Below are positions 1 through 11,800 of a stretch of DNA of 64,000 bases, in pieces. The position numbers and the translations under genes were made by a program. The stretch is from the NCBI RefSeq assembly GCF_932276165.1, contig NC_063992.1, positions 1,932,001 to 1,996,000 on the forward strand, read 5' to 3'. Origin of the DNA: Plutella xylostella. Taxonomy: Eukaryota; Arthropoda; Insecta; Lepidoptera; Plutellidae. The first letter of the stretch is position 1; each line of letters begins with the position of its first letter. The notes beneath the pieces are model-generated. The model was not told where the DNA came from. It did not search any database and was given only the letters and a program-made list of their open reading frames with translations.

Positions 1-1150
1 GTGTCTGCCAGATGAGTAGCGCCGGCGTTGCCCCAACCTCCCGTCTGCTGGCTCCACGCCAGGCAGACGGTTTTTCGATAACTTCATTCTGTGTCTACAT
101 ACACTCTACTTACCATTTTCCAACAGGGACAATGGGTACTGTGCTAGCTGTTACAGCTAAGTTGATAGGTGTAGGTACTCCAGTGGCGGAAGGTTAATAA
201 TTTTATAGAGGAATCCGGTGAAAAATAAAACTTACTATGAAATATATGTAGTGTGGTTCATATTAAGTATCAAATCAATCAATCCAAGAGGAAAGTGAAT
301 GGGAATCGTGTTCTATGGACTCTTTGCCAATGGTATTACTAACCTATACTCTCAAAATATCGTTTAAATCTCCAGATTGGGAGAAGTCTTCAATATCATA
401 ATTCGACTCTACTATCTTTATACTTTCAGTTGATCTGTTGAATGTGTGTTTAAATTATGTTAAATTAGCCATAGGACGTCACATATAATTTGTTAGAGTA
501 TTTAGACTACAGCTGATGTGATACGGTGTGGACGTCAGCCACCCCCGCGTCCCGACGTCATTGTATATCATTGATCTGTGTAATATTGTCATGTTTATTT
601 ATATTGGTCAAATGGCCACTGCTATATTTCTGGAGGATTCTTTTGCACACTGCGTTATTGGATAGCGTTCGTTCATCGTCAGAGTGCCTTTAGCTGAATA
701 GATACGGAACCTTTCCTGAGGAAAATGTATGTGGCGCTTAGTTGACTTTAGATTTTAGATACCTACACAATTTCAAACTCTACATCGTTCATTAACAGTG
801 CTAGTTAGTCATCGCAATAACAGCTGTTGCTGAAATTCAATCCCAAATTTTGTAACTGCAACAAGCAAATGGTTCTCGGAATAGAAATTAGCACGGATTA
901 CTCCTAATGCGTCCGCGCAATTCGGTGTGCGCTCCTAATGTGTACACTGTATGTTCATACTGTATAGCATACATGTGTATACTATACACTCACTACAGTA
1001 TATACCGTATATACAGTATATACAACATACTGCCCGATAACTGGTGTTTCCTACGTTTACTTCTATTTCTGTATTCAGGAGTGACCTACTTACGAATGTG
1101 TGATTCTTAGAATTATTGATTCCGAATTGATTATTTAAAACTTATAAATT
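1..1150. other. Non-coding, no gene seen
   Basis: AT-rich sequence with no convincing coding potential. Bases 41-70 form a GC-rich hairpin (about 12 pairs with one bulge, loop TCCAC). A TA/GTATA-rich tract occurs near 950-1025. Confidence 0.5.
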
Positions 1151-1302
1151 ACTAGCTGTTCCCGCGAGCTTCGCTTCGCCTTAAAAAGTTTTCCCGTGGG
1201 AATAGCGGGATAAAAAGTAGCCTATGTTCTTTCTCAGGGTCTAGACCATATGTATACCAAATTTCATTCAAATCCGTTCAGTAGTTTTGGCGTGAAAGAG
1301 TA

Positions 1303-1349
<47 letters not shown>

Positions 1350-1378
1350 CAGTTACTTTCGCATTTATAATATTAGTT
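1151..1378 (-). mobile_element. Lep1-like non-autonomous Helitron end with ACAG microsatellite
   Basis: The block from CTAGCTGTTCCCGCGAGC through GTAGCCTATGT and CCAAATTTCATTCAAA to an ACAG tandem tract (about 12 units, 1303-1350) and TTATAATATTAG is a very common lepidopteran repeat. I believe it is the Lep1 Helitron family. Read on the minus strand it ends GCTAG/T after a GC-rich palindrome, as Helitron 3' ends do. The family name is from memory of the repeat and was not checked. Confidence 0.65.
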
Positions 1379-4300
1379 AGGAGTTAGGATAAAAAAAAAC
1401 ATCCCAACAAAAAATAAAATAGGTATTTATACGTTTTTTTTAAACAACTTACCGAAACAAAATCCCTGATTGTTATAAAAGGCCTATGTGTCGTGTCGAT
1501 AAAGAAAATACCTACTATTGTAATAAATGGATTTAAAAAATAATGACAAGGAATCGGAATTGAATTCGAACTGGTTAGTTTATTGATAATGCAAGTCACT
1601 TAGTATTTCTTCATAAAAAGTTCCCTTTATTTTAATTTTCTGAGCTAAGTATTTACTAACAAACTTGATTAGGTTACAGGAGTTAAATGTAACTTCATAA
1701 TCGTACTGAAAATAAAATGTGAGTGGAGTGTCTAATTTTATCTGGCTGAATACAGAATGTGTCTTGTGTATCAGCGGCTGCTTTACAACATTTTTTATCA
1801 CTTACAAATTTAATATGATTTATTGTAGCACGGGACAGAGCTTTTTATTTTTATTTGAAATGTACTGAAACGTGTAATAGGATGTTTCCTGCTGTTAAAT
1901 TCTTGCTTTCACACTGCAAAAACACCTGAATCATAAATTCATAATACCGAGTACCTTGATAAATAACGAAGCTACATAACGTATTTAGATTGAATACTCT
2001 TTCCTACATTTTACTCTTCTGGAATTAACCTTTCCCCATGTATTTAATTACAATTTTATTGATCCAGGTGATTCATACCAAATGTCTACTTCATCACAAT
2101 AGTTCATACCTGCATCTAGTACATCTAATTGGCCAGTACTTTGCGAGCCAACATTAACGTTACAAGAGCCCTAGTTGTACACCACGACACGCCCCAACAA
2201 TTACTCATATTGTCACGTCTCTCATCTATCTTAGCTATTGCTTTGAGTCTTCAGATCGTATTGGATCATCTGTCATCTTCACGAGGAATATTTAGACTAG
2301 CGCCATACTGATCTAGCCATCAGCCGATAGTTTGCCGATAATTTAGTTTTAAGGTAATCGTGAATCCCATCAAACTTTTTTATCGGCCGATACCTAATCG
2401 TTGTATGTGCGCACTACCATACAGCTCCGTACTGATCAAGAGCCCGAACAAACTATCGGCCGACTAAAAGTCTGCAGTCTGCGGGCTCTCTTATAGTTAA
2501 AAGAACCGTAGATTTATAAATATGCATATTGTTCGTTTATGCCGCAAAAACGCTGGTGGCGTAAGCGAGTTCCTGAATGGAGACCGAGAAATAGCATTTA
2601 ACCCAGTATCTGGTGAATATACCTACCACTATACCATTATTATTAATCCATATGATAGATATAACACATAAACCGGTAATTAATTAACCATTTCTCCATC
2701 AACAATCATTGTCAATGAATCATAAAAAACTGTTTCTCCCGATACAGTGACATCTACATATTTTACTGGACGCTTTTCCAGAACCAAAACAAAACTCCGT
2801 AAGCTCAGTCCCGGCATCCAATGACAGCGCTCCGCTGCGCCCGCGCCTGGCTATTTGTGAGCTTCCGCGTCAGATTCCTGCCATGCCGCCTGGACGAATC
2901 ATAGACTTAAACGATGAGGATCCTCTTCAAATAGATAGTAGAACCTGTAATAAAAACATTTGCTGCGTATATATTTTGCTGAATTCTATGATATAGTTAT
3001 GGTCTGGGCGGGCGTTTCGAATACATGCGAAGACAGAAATACAATTTTCGTAGCATAAAATTTGATGTAGAACTAATTGAAGTTACAGCTCTAAATAAAG
3101 ACCTGTGACCTACCGTAATAGTAAATACATTCATTGCTTCTAGAACTCTAGAATGTTGTATTACCATACGGAGTTATAAAAGCTCATGTAGTTTGTAAAT
3201 AATGTGCATATTTTGAATCAATCGGCTTACTGGTACGTGTGAGGCATCTCAAACGTTTCCTCTAAATATGGGAAATGTAGAGGTGTTACATCCATATCAG
3301 AGAGACACAGAAATATTTACCATTAAAATACTTGAAGAACCTAAATCGGTCGAACCCACACTCATTAGTGATTGAAAGTTTTCGCAATACACGCTTGCAC
3401 GGAAGGGATATGGGTCTCTTTGCCAAATGATTCATAGTAAACGTAAGCAGATGCATTTGTTTGTGCAAGAGTTGCTAAGGACTGCAATGAACAAATATCT
3501 TCGGCATCAAACATGTTAATATAAGATTCCCCTATTCATAGACTCAGAGCTGAAACACCTGGATTCAAGGTTGTCTTTATGACATTAAGAAAATGGCGAC
3601 TCTAGTTCACATTGAGGTAGGTGGACCTACACGCATACCGCATACATCACATTATAAAATTAAAAAAAGTTTATTTTAAAATAAACTTGAGTTAACTTAT
3701 CTACAGTTGTAAACTAAAGAAAACTAAAGCTCACACACGAATCAAGTGGGATCTAAATACGAGACTATCCTAGAGGTTGGAATAGTAAAAAAGATACGAG
3801 AAGCTGATACAATTTCAGTTCCTACTCAAACGACAACAGCCTGCTACCACGCGCCTCTTATCTTCTACATCTTCTTATCCGATTAGGTAACTTATTGCAA
3901 TTTATTCAGTATACATAAAGCTGTATCCTATCTCCTATCGTAGTGTATTGGTTGAAACCACGAAGGTGTGTCAACTGATAGGTCAATGTCCTTGGTCTAA
4001 TGACAAACGTGTCAAAAATAAACGTGAACGGAAATCTAGGGTGAGCGAGTTATCGCGGTCACCTCGGCGAGTGACGGCTCCTAGAGATTCTCTCGCCTTT
4101 ATGAATTAGATCTTCCAAGAATATGGGACAGAGAGTTTCTGAAGTAGTGAAACTGTTTCTGAAATATTGAGGCTATCGGTTTATGATATTTCCTATTATG
4201 TCTGTTCAACTGTTATAAAAGTTGTAGTGTTTTCAACTTCGGTTAAGTTAGTTATTGCTTTATAGAGCTGTTTTCTAGAGTAACTTAAGCATATGTTCTG

Positions 4301-4757
4301 GATTTTTGCCACCCTCGACATTCGCAGCGACACTAGCACTCTGCAATCTCGACACACATTTTTCTCGTTTTCGAAGTGAAATATTGTAGCTCGCGAAATA
4401 TTATATCGTAGATGAGCGATTTTTTTTCAGATATGTCTTATGATTTTATAGACAAAACATAATACATATATTATACTTATTCCTATGCCAACACCTCTCT
4501 CTTTCGGACTAAATTTTCTATTTATAATAAACAAGCAGGTCATCCTGACTGCATACACCTTTTATAGACCAACCGGCCTTGGCTTACTGCAGCCGCTGAC
4601 ATCATCAAATGAAAATAAATGTTCTTTTAGCTCATGTGGTTGTCACGAATGGCTTATTAAGTTTATGTATTATGCTCCTTACATTTAGGTATGTTATCTA
4701 CTTGATTTAGTACTTCAAGCTAAGCTAAGTTACAAGTTACCCTCCTGTTATTCATGC
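1379..4757. other. Upstream non-coding DNA
   Basis: No gene recognised. Between about 2311 and 2500 the motif GCCGATAGTTTG and its inverse CAAACTATCGGC flank a short segment, suggesting a small foldback element. A perfect 22-bp palindrome (AAGTTTATTTT and its mirror) sits at 3667-3688. The remainder is AT-rich. Confidence 0.4.
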
Positions 4758-4759
4758 TA

Positions 4760-4973
4760 CACTCACGAGCAATTAAAATGTTCCACCCACAAAATGCCGA
4801 CATCAAACGACCGTAATTTTTTCAAACCGTTAGTTTAAAATTTGAGAAAAATATTATCGTTGTTAGTTGGCAATATCCTATGTTGCAGAAGGCATCGTTA
4901 CACTAGCCTTTTCCGTTTAGGAGTAATAAATTTGGTGCTTTTCTTAGTGGAACCTTTTCATTGCCCGTGTGTG
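4760..4973. mobile_element. Tc1/mariner-like MITE, copy A
   Basis: The termini are CACTCACGAGCAATTAAAA and TTTTCATTGCCCGTGTGTG. They are imperfect inverted repeats and each is flanked by TA, as expected for a Tc1/mariner target duplication. It is 214 bp and non-coding. Two related copies lie at 6930 and 22707. Confidence 0.7.
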
Positions 4974-4975
4974 TA

Positions 4976-6358
4976 CATTCTTTGGCTATTCCTTCTCGTT
5001 TAGCTTTCATTGAATGGAGACAAAGTACAGACTTAATCACTTATTACCTATCATCATAAAAGTTATACCATTAATATTCATACTACTTTGAAGATTAAAC
5101 TTAGTAGCACTACTCTTACACAAGCCGGCTAGTCAAGTATTATATTGCCGCTACAAAGTTGCGAAGCTAAGCTAGCCGCTACGTGCGGAGTGCTCGAAAG
5201 TCAGTCACGATTCCAGCTAGAAACAAGAGTCGCGGATGTATTCATTCATTGTTTGTTCCTGAAAAATCGATATTAGGTTACGAATATGATCGTATGTACA
5301 TAGGTTTAATTATAAATAGGTAATTGGTTTATTAGAGTAGAGATACAGGGAGCTTGCAAATGTGCCCGACCATCGAATTATTTTCCGAATGTTAAGCCTC
5401 CTTACGTTATTGTTTTTTTATTTCTACAGTGGATAAAATAAATACATTATTTTACTTACTTAGCTCTACATAGTTATTAAATATTCAGAGCTGAAGATTC
5501 TACTCAAGATACATAATCCCTAACACTTACGTGGTACTAGATATTATTCTGTAGTATAGTACTGAAGTACATACAATTTTACCATTTACAACGAATAAAT
5601 TAATGTAGTAACCAGTAGGTTGCTTAGGTAGGTATGTACTCCGTGTGAGGTGCGGTGCTCAACCTCATAATGTCTTTTCAATTTAGCCCAGCCTAGGTCT
5701 TACAAGATGACCTAGACTGGTCGGTCTTGTTCCCGACAATGGGCGCTCAGATTTCTAGACCTTCTCGTCAGACCGGTCGCGCGTTCCACTATCCAGATTC
5801 TAGATTTTGCATACTCTTGTATTTGTGTGTCGTTTGTAAAGATGTCCTTTTCGCAGTTACATATAGTCTCTACTTCTGTATAAATACGAATGTTTATAAA
5901 ACCAAACATACCACATAACATAACTACCAGTCAAATTCTAACTCGATTTTTAAAATTCAAGATATAGTATTTAACTCAATATGCATTGACCTGCTTTGGG
6001 GTTCATCACTCATAAAAATACATTCGTATTTTTACCAGTATTGGAAGTGCTATGATACCAAAGCATGCTAGGAAGCACTCAAATGGATTGAGGGGTTGGT
6101 CTGATGTATGTATGTGGTCTAGGCAGAAGCTAGCTGCTACTATTCATCAATGTTTCAATTAAGTTAAAACTAAGACAGTTTTCACAACAAACCGGCCCGG
6201 GCTTCGAACCCGAGACCAAATATGTACAACTTGTCAAAGCCTTGTCTCCTTAACAGGATAGCGTACAGTCGCAGATTTTCCAATAGCAATAGATTGGGTA
6301 GATACTTTTCTTATTTCCAGTGCATAAGAGCAAGAATGATTCGAAAAGTAGTGAGATT
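4976..6358. other. Upstream non-coding DNA
   Basis: No gene supported. At about 6196-6218 the minus strand reads GGTCTCGGGTTCGAAGCCC, a tRNA-type B box, with no convincing rest of a tRNA. It is probably a SINE or tRNA-pseudogene remnant. Confidence 0.35.
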
Positions 6359-6359
6359 C

Positions 6360-6575
6360 AGAGCTGCGAGCACAGAATTCGAAACCTCCGTTTTCGTTGC
6401 ATATCGTCAAATGTCACTGTCAAAATGTAAGGCAAATTTGTTAGTTCCAAAAGTGGCATTTGTTTTTTCCATATGTTTGTGTAGAATCGAAAATAGTGAC
6501 AGTTGACGATAGTGTTCTTTTTCCATATGTTTGTGTAGATTCGAAAATAGTATCGAATCCTGTGCTCGCGGCTCT
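6360..6575. mobile_element. MITE with GAGC-GCGAGCACA terminal inverted repeats, copy 1
   Basis: The ends AGAGCTGCGAGCACAGAATT and TCCTGTGCTCGCGGCTCT are inverted over about 23 bp with two mismatches. Inside are CGTCAA-TGTCACTGTCAAAATG and TTTTTTCCATATG, shared with copies at 26222 and 35735. The motif TCCATATGTTTGTGTAGA occurs twice internally. It has no coding capacity. Confidence 0.65.
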
Positions 6576-6887
6576 GGAGTGTTTCCTTGTACTGAGATGG
6601 TATAATGTTAGTCTGGAGACGTGGGCGCGAGGCACGCCGCCGCCGCCGCCGCCGCCGCTAGTGGACTCTCTCAAACCGGGTCCCGCATACATTATCGCAT
6701 CGCTATTTTATTCGCGGTGTTGCTAACTGCTTCGGAACGCATCGAGTCTTTTGCTTTCTTTATGGAAATAAGGTGGTGATGTTGATACTTTACTTTGTAT
6801 TTGGTGAGAAATAGTCCTGTGTCACTGTTGTTTATAAACAGAACACCGTGTAAGATTAATATGTAGATAGATTACTAATTTACTATT
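6576..6887. repeat. GC-rich stretch with (GCC)n tract
   Basis: A run of about eight GCC units (6636-6658) sits in a short GC-rich island in AT-rich DNA, followed by CpG-containing unique sequence to about 6750. It could mark an upstream promoter or non-coding exon, but no splice or start signal singles one out. Confidence 0.4.
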
Positions 6888-7199
6888 CCGAGTTTCGTAA
6901 TTTTGGGGGAACTCTGGTCTGGTATTATACACTCACGGGCAATGAAAAAGTTCCAGTGAGAAAAGCACCAAGTTATTCCTAAACGGAAAAAAAACTAACT
7001 TAACGACGCATTCTGCAATATTTTAGTACATTTAACGGGGCATCAGAATATTATACCAACTAAAAACGTAGATATTTTGTAAAAAAACCTAATAAATAAA
7101 TTGAGCTCGTTTGGTGTCACCATTTTACAAGTGGAACTGTTTCTTTGCCCGTGAGTGTATAATACCAGACCAGAGTTCCCCCAAAATTACGAAACTCGG
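6888..7199. mobile_element. Foldback structure containing Tc1/mariner-like MITE copy B
   Basis: The arms 6888-6955 and 7132-7199 are inverted over 68 bp. The MITE itself (6930-7157) begins CACTCACGGGCAATG and ends CCCGTGAGTG. The outer 42 or so bases, lying outside the MITE ends, are a perfect inverted match, while the MITE ends have a few mismatches. It is non-coding. Confidence 0.75.
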
Positions 7200-7277
7200 T
7201 AACATAGAAGTAATTAAACAAAATAAATTATTGGAACAAACTCTTATACGTATAATACTTGACATTACCAATTAAAA

Positions 7278-7326
7278 ATGTTATGTAAATATTAAGTAAA
7301 AATATTACTTAATATTTACATAACAT
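7278..7326. repeat. Perfect 22-bp hairpin with 5-nt loop
   Basis: Bases 7278-7299 and 7305-7326 are exact reverse complements (AT-rich, core TATGTAAATATTAAG), separated by AAATA. As RNA it would form a long uninterrupted stem. It may be a MITE remnant or a small hairpin locus; no function is inferred. Confidence 0.6.
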
Positions 7327-8330
7327 AAACTGCTTTACTACGAATCTCAACAATGTTTTGGTAGATGCTCTACTAGCAAGTCCGTCCTTTGTCCGAAGGG
7401 ACTCTGAATTCGGGTCAGCGGAGTTGCGCAGTACCCAATACCAAGTCAAGGGCATAAGGGCTTTGCCCCTTCAAGTGTGATAGAGATAGCTGTAGGGGAA
7501 ATGTAGGTGAGTAACAAAGAGGGATCAAGCAGCTGACTTTGTTTTCCATTTTAATTGAACACGCTTTTTGGCGAAATTGTTTTGGAGAGTTTTAAATGTA
7601 GTATGTACTTTGGATCTCAAACTATAAGTTATAAGAAGAAAAATATCAACATAATAATTAGTCATCATTATATAATAATAAAATGATTTTGCACTAAAGT
7701 AAATCACAACGTGACATGACAATACCTTTCGGAACAATGAGAAAGGGCATTTTCATAATAATTTAATAACTGGGCCACAATCACAATATCATCATCACAG
7801 TCTGTAGATTTAAATAAACCATCCAATTGTTTGTACGGATAATTTCACGGCATAATGTGTATCGGATTAAGCTTTATTGCTAATACGAAATACCTCTACA
7901 TATGATTTTCTATATATCTGAGCCGCTATCACGAACCCCTATCGTTTCCTAAACAAAACCGCATATGCTAAAAAATATATCGTGACTCGTCCTCATAAAC
8001 AATGTGATCCAACTGGTACACGTGTATGTCTATAAAATTGTTGACGGTAAATAAGAAACACACGATCCCGAAAAAAGGCCCCTTGTTATTACATTGTTTT
8101 TCAGCGAGGAATCCCGGCTTCCCACTGAAGTAGCGCACGCTATCGGCCGCACAAACTCAACCGCACGATCTTACAGGCAGGCACCTAGAGCCGCAAGCTT
8201 TGAAAGCCTAGAAAGCTATTAAAGTTGTCCGTCAAAGTCTAGCCGACGTCTGGCTTGTCAGAAGCACGTGGGAGGCAGTAGGCATGCGCAGAGCCTCCCT
8301 GCACACCATAACACAAGTTGAACTTAAACA
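7327..8330. other. Upstream flank of exon 1
   Basis: No gene is seen. GC content rises from about 8100 toward exon 1. This part includes the E-box CACGTG at 8265 and a GCATGCGCA element near 8282 that resembles an NRF-1 half site. It is the most likely location of promoter sequence for the isoform starting in exon 1. Confidence 0.35.
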
Positions 8331-8364
8331 TCAGTATCGAGCGAGCCTCCGCGCCGAGAGGTCA
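8331..8364 (+). promoter_or_regulatory. Candidate Inr + DPE core promoter for exon 1
   Basis: CATCAGT at about 8329-8335 matches the arthropod initiator TCAGT. Taking its A (8333) as +1, GGTCA occupies +28 to +32 and fits the DPE consensus RGWYV exactly. No TATA box is visible. A CACGTG E-box lies at 8265-8270. If real, the 5' leader is only 39 nt. Short motifs occur by chance, so this is a candidate only. Confidence 0.35.
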
Positions 8365-8371
8365 TGTCGCG

Positions 8372-8885
8372 ATGTCGGACGGACGCGACTCCCCGTCGCA
8401 ACGCGGTCTCCGCGATAGAGTGCATTTTTTCGAGCGGGTCTGGTCCGGAGCCTCCAGCTCTGAGACCGTGGACGTCACCGCGACAGATGTAGACGACATA
8501 GAGAGGAGGATCGAGCAGCGCAAGCGGCAAGCCGAATCCCCCAAAATAGAAGTTAAACTAAGACATACGGAATCACCGACACGGACCTTTGAAAGGAGTG
8601 AATCCCCTACGGTGAAGTTGCGGCATGTGGAGCCTGTTGAGGAGTACGAGCGTCTCGAGCAGCAGGTGGAGGAGGGGGACCTGGGCGCCGGCGTGCGCTT
8701 CGTGAAGTTCGAGCGCATGACTGTGAGGAGGACTGTAACAGAGTCCCGCAGTGAGGTGGACCGGCCCGAGTCCCCGCAGCATGAGTGGTACTCGGAGTAC
8801 CGACATCAGGCGCTGCACAATGCGCCCCGGAAAGACTTCGTCCGTTCCAGGTCCGAGTATGACTCGCACATCGCGGAAATCAGAG
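8372..8885 (+). CDS. Msp300: Msp300 exon 1: N-terminal module before the CH domains
   Basis: Residues 1-171. The ATG at 8372 is the first in-frame Met after an in-frame stop at 8309. It begins MSDGRDSPSQRG and is followed by LRDRVHFFERVW, a short hydrophobic/charged block I cannot assign to a named domain. The middle is charged and repetitive, with KLRHTESP, RSESPT and KLRHVEP, so it is probably disordered and a plausible proline-directed phosphorylation target (inference). The donor is AG|GTAAAT. The exon ends one base into a codon that exon 2 completes as Asp, giving a seamless EIR-DEQERVQKK junction into CH1. An upstream non-coding exon cannot be excluded. Confidence 0.85.
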
Positions 8886-11800
8886 GTAAATGTAATCCTG
8901 GTTAACCGAACCGCGGGAATTAGCATAAGGCTAGCTTGTAAACACTAAACAATGACACGCCTACGTGCACTCCGGTGTGTTTTAAACATTATCACCGACA
9001 TGCTTCAGTACAATCCTCCTGTTAGTGGTCAGTTTGGTTACATTATAAAAGCGCAGCCTTGAGTCTTGATTTGTTGTTGTGATTTTAAATTTTATGGCTT
9101 CGAATTATACCTTTTCGGCTGCTAGAACATTTTGTTTGGCTTCGTTGGCCTTGTAATTATAATATTATCGATACCAGAGTAATATATATATGACTATAAA
9201 TTTATCTGTTAAATGTCAACATTATTACATTGCTAAACGTAAACTAATAAATAACTATCTTATCTCGAGTACCTAGGTATGGAAGATATAAGTTTGCCCG
9301 AAAGTGATAAGAAATTGCAAATCTGTTCAAAAGTGCATTACCTGACTTATCTAGACTTTTTTGCGGTTAATAACGTAACGAATCAGGAATCCAGTTCTTC
9401 TTCGTACGACATTGTAAAGAACTACATTGTAACTATAGATTAGTTGAATAGTTTCAGGGTTATTTTTATTGCCGGAAAAACTTTTAGATAAATTGCTCTC
9501 GAGTACAAAGACCAATTGTTATTGTTATTCAATTCAAAATTTTGTCGCCATTGAAGATTCAATCATTTGATAAATATACTAACCTACTACTTAGGGATTT
9601 TAATAACAACTTAACCATGATTATAATGAAGTCAAGTTAAATAATTCTGCTTTACGACATCTTCATCGTCCTTTGCAGGCGCACTAAACACTAAACAGTC
9701 AACAATGACATCATCTGAATAACTATCATTAAAAAACGTGTGACAGTCTCGACGTGTCTGTCCAAATGACTTACATTTTTGCACCGGATAACAAGATTTG
9801 TTTACTTCGTATCTATATTTTAGAGTTAAGTATTCATTCTTAGAAAAAAAATGATTTCCTAACAATTATTGGAGGTGATATCAATTACCAATTCACCAGT
9901 CTAATACTAGTTAGTATGTGTCGGTGGTCGAAGGTCACAATTGGCAATGTTGAATGGTATCAATAGCCAATTATAATGTAACAATTACGATACGAACTGT
10001 AGTTGAGACCCAAGGAGGTGTCGCGTAGCCGATAACCGCAAGCGACGGTGTTACGCTCGCAAAGTTCAGAAGATACAAGTTATAAATATACAATACATCA
10101 TTCATGTATTTGCGTTTTTATAAGATTATCTGTATTTATTAGCTTAGCTTGACATAGATAACCAGAAGGGTGCGTTTTGCTTCTTTTACTTTGAATTCTT
10201 TTAAGGATATTTTGTGTCTTCCTTTCATTGCAATGACAGAGAGAAGCTATGAAAGTGTAGAATTCAACTTATCATTCTATGATGCTGTTATTTGGAAACT
10301 TATGTTACCAGTAACCCTTGCGTGTTTATTTGAAATAACTAACATACTTACTACCTATTGATCTAGAGATCTAGATCTTATCGAACGTCATTCACTAATA
10401 AAACAACCCCATATAGGTGCAGTGCAACTTTACCATAAACCAATTTAGGATTAAACGAACACAACAGTGAGCGTAATTGGCATGATGTCATCACTCGTAT
10501 TTATGTACGCCAGGTCACGACCACGAGTGGCCAGCGACCAGAGATACATGAATTGACATTATCAGAAAGAGGTCACTCGGCCTTTGCTTCAGTTGGTCGG
10601 CTGGTGTCCGCGGAATTTGAATTTATGACCTTGCTTCAATTACTGTACGAAAAGTTGTTTGGTAGAGCCAGTGATTTAGTCACCTATGTTGTACCCACTC
10701 ATATTGCAAATTCTTAAATCTTAAATACTCGTACTTCACAAGCAATATTTAATTGGTTCAGCATGTAACGTTTCGGCTGTTTTTTACTCTTACACTATAC
10801 ATGTACTTTGAACCAGAGCTGCAAACGTAATGGCTTTGTGTTGATAATCATGTCTATCTTCACAATGACCCCATTACAGCCATAACTATTGATCGAACAC
10901 CAACAACACTTATAATATGTGAGCCATCAATTCCCCCCCAAAATGTGCCGCCGTGCGTGACTGTTAACGACTTCTGATTGCTCGCGATAGCCCCGCTGTA
11001 GACTGCTATCTTTGAATCGCCAAAATTTCGTAAACGCTCTAACGAATTTTGGGCATTTTCACCTGTCAAGAGTTCCTACTAAAAGTTATGGTTCGCAAAT
11101 TTTGCTGACGTAAATAGACTTTACTATTATTTCCAGCATCACAGTCTTTACTTTGTAAAGAAATAATGAAAATACATTTATTTGGAATCTCAGTTGTCTT
11201 AGCTGCTGGTTTGTTTATGTTACTATGTCTATGTCTTATAGTAAATAAGTAAATTTTGGGATGAATTCGAAATTTATAGATTTAAGGAATGTTTCCGCAT
11301 CGTGTCGTTTGTCTTTACCATAACCTTTAGTAACGTAGTACAGCTTCCCAATTATTAGATTCTTGTCTTTTATATTTCCGCTTCTCAACAAAACAAAACA
11401 CAATAAAAACAAAACAACATAAGGATGTAAAGCTATTCTACGTACACACGCTAGTGTGGCAGATACAATCATAGCCGCGGCCCGCGCTGTGGCGGCCGCC
11501 GGCCGGGCCGGTGTGCATAATTCCTTCTCAATAAAATAAAACAATCTCGATAAGCCTGCTCTAACACGAACCATATCAACAACGTGTGATTCGTCTTAAC
11601 TGAACCTATGCTTGTTTTTTTTTGTTTTACCTTAACTACAATAATATTTAGCAGTATTTTTATTTCATATCTGGTTACAATCTGATGCCTCAACTTCTAA
11701 GCTAACTTTCAGTATACTTTTATCACATAGGTACAATTATTATTTTTTTTGTCTTAAATTCGTTCAGCCTCGAGCTCTGATGACTAGACCTAGCACGGGT

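Noticed and set aside
1303..1350. ACAG tract as an independent microsatellite of interest
   Set aside because: It is the usual internal repeat of the Lep1-like element and is explained by it.
8324..8926. Minus-strand coding genes opposite exon 1
   Set aside because: Open frames mirror the GC-rich coding exon; the plus frame joins CH1 perfectly across the splice.
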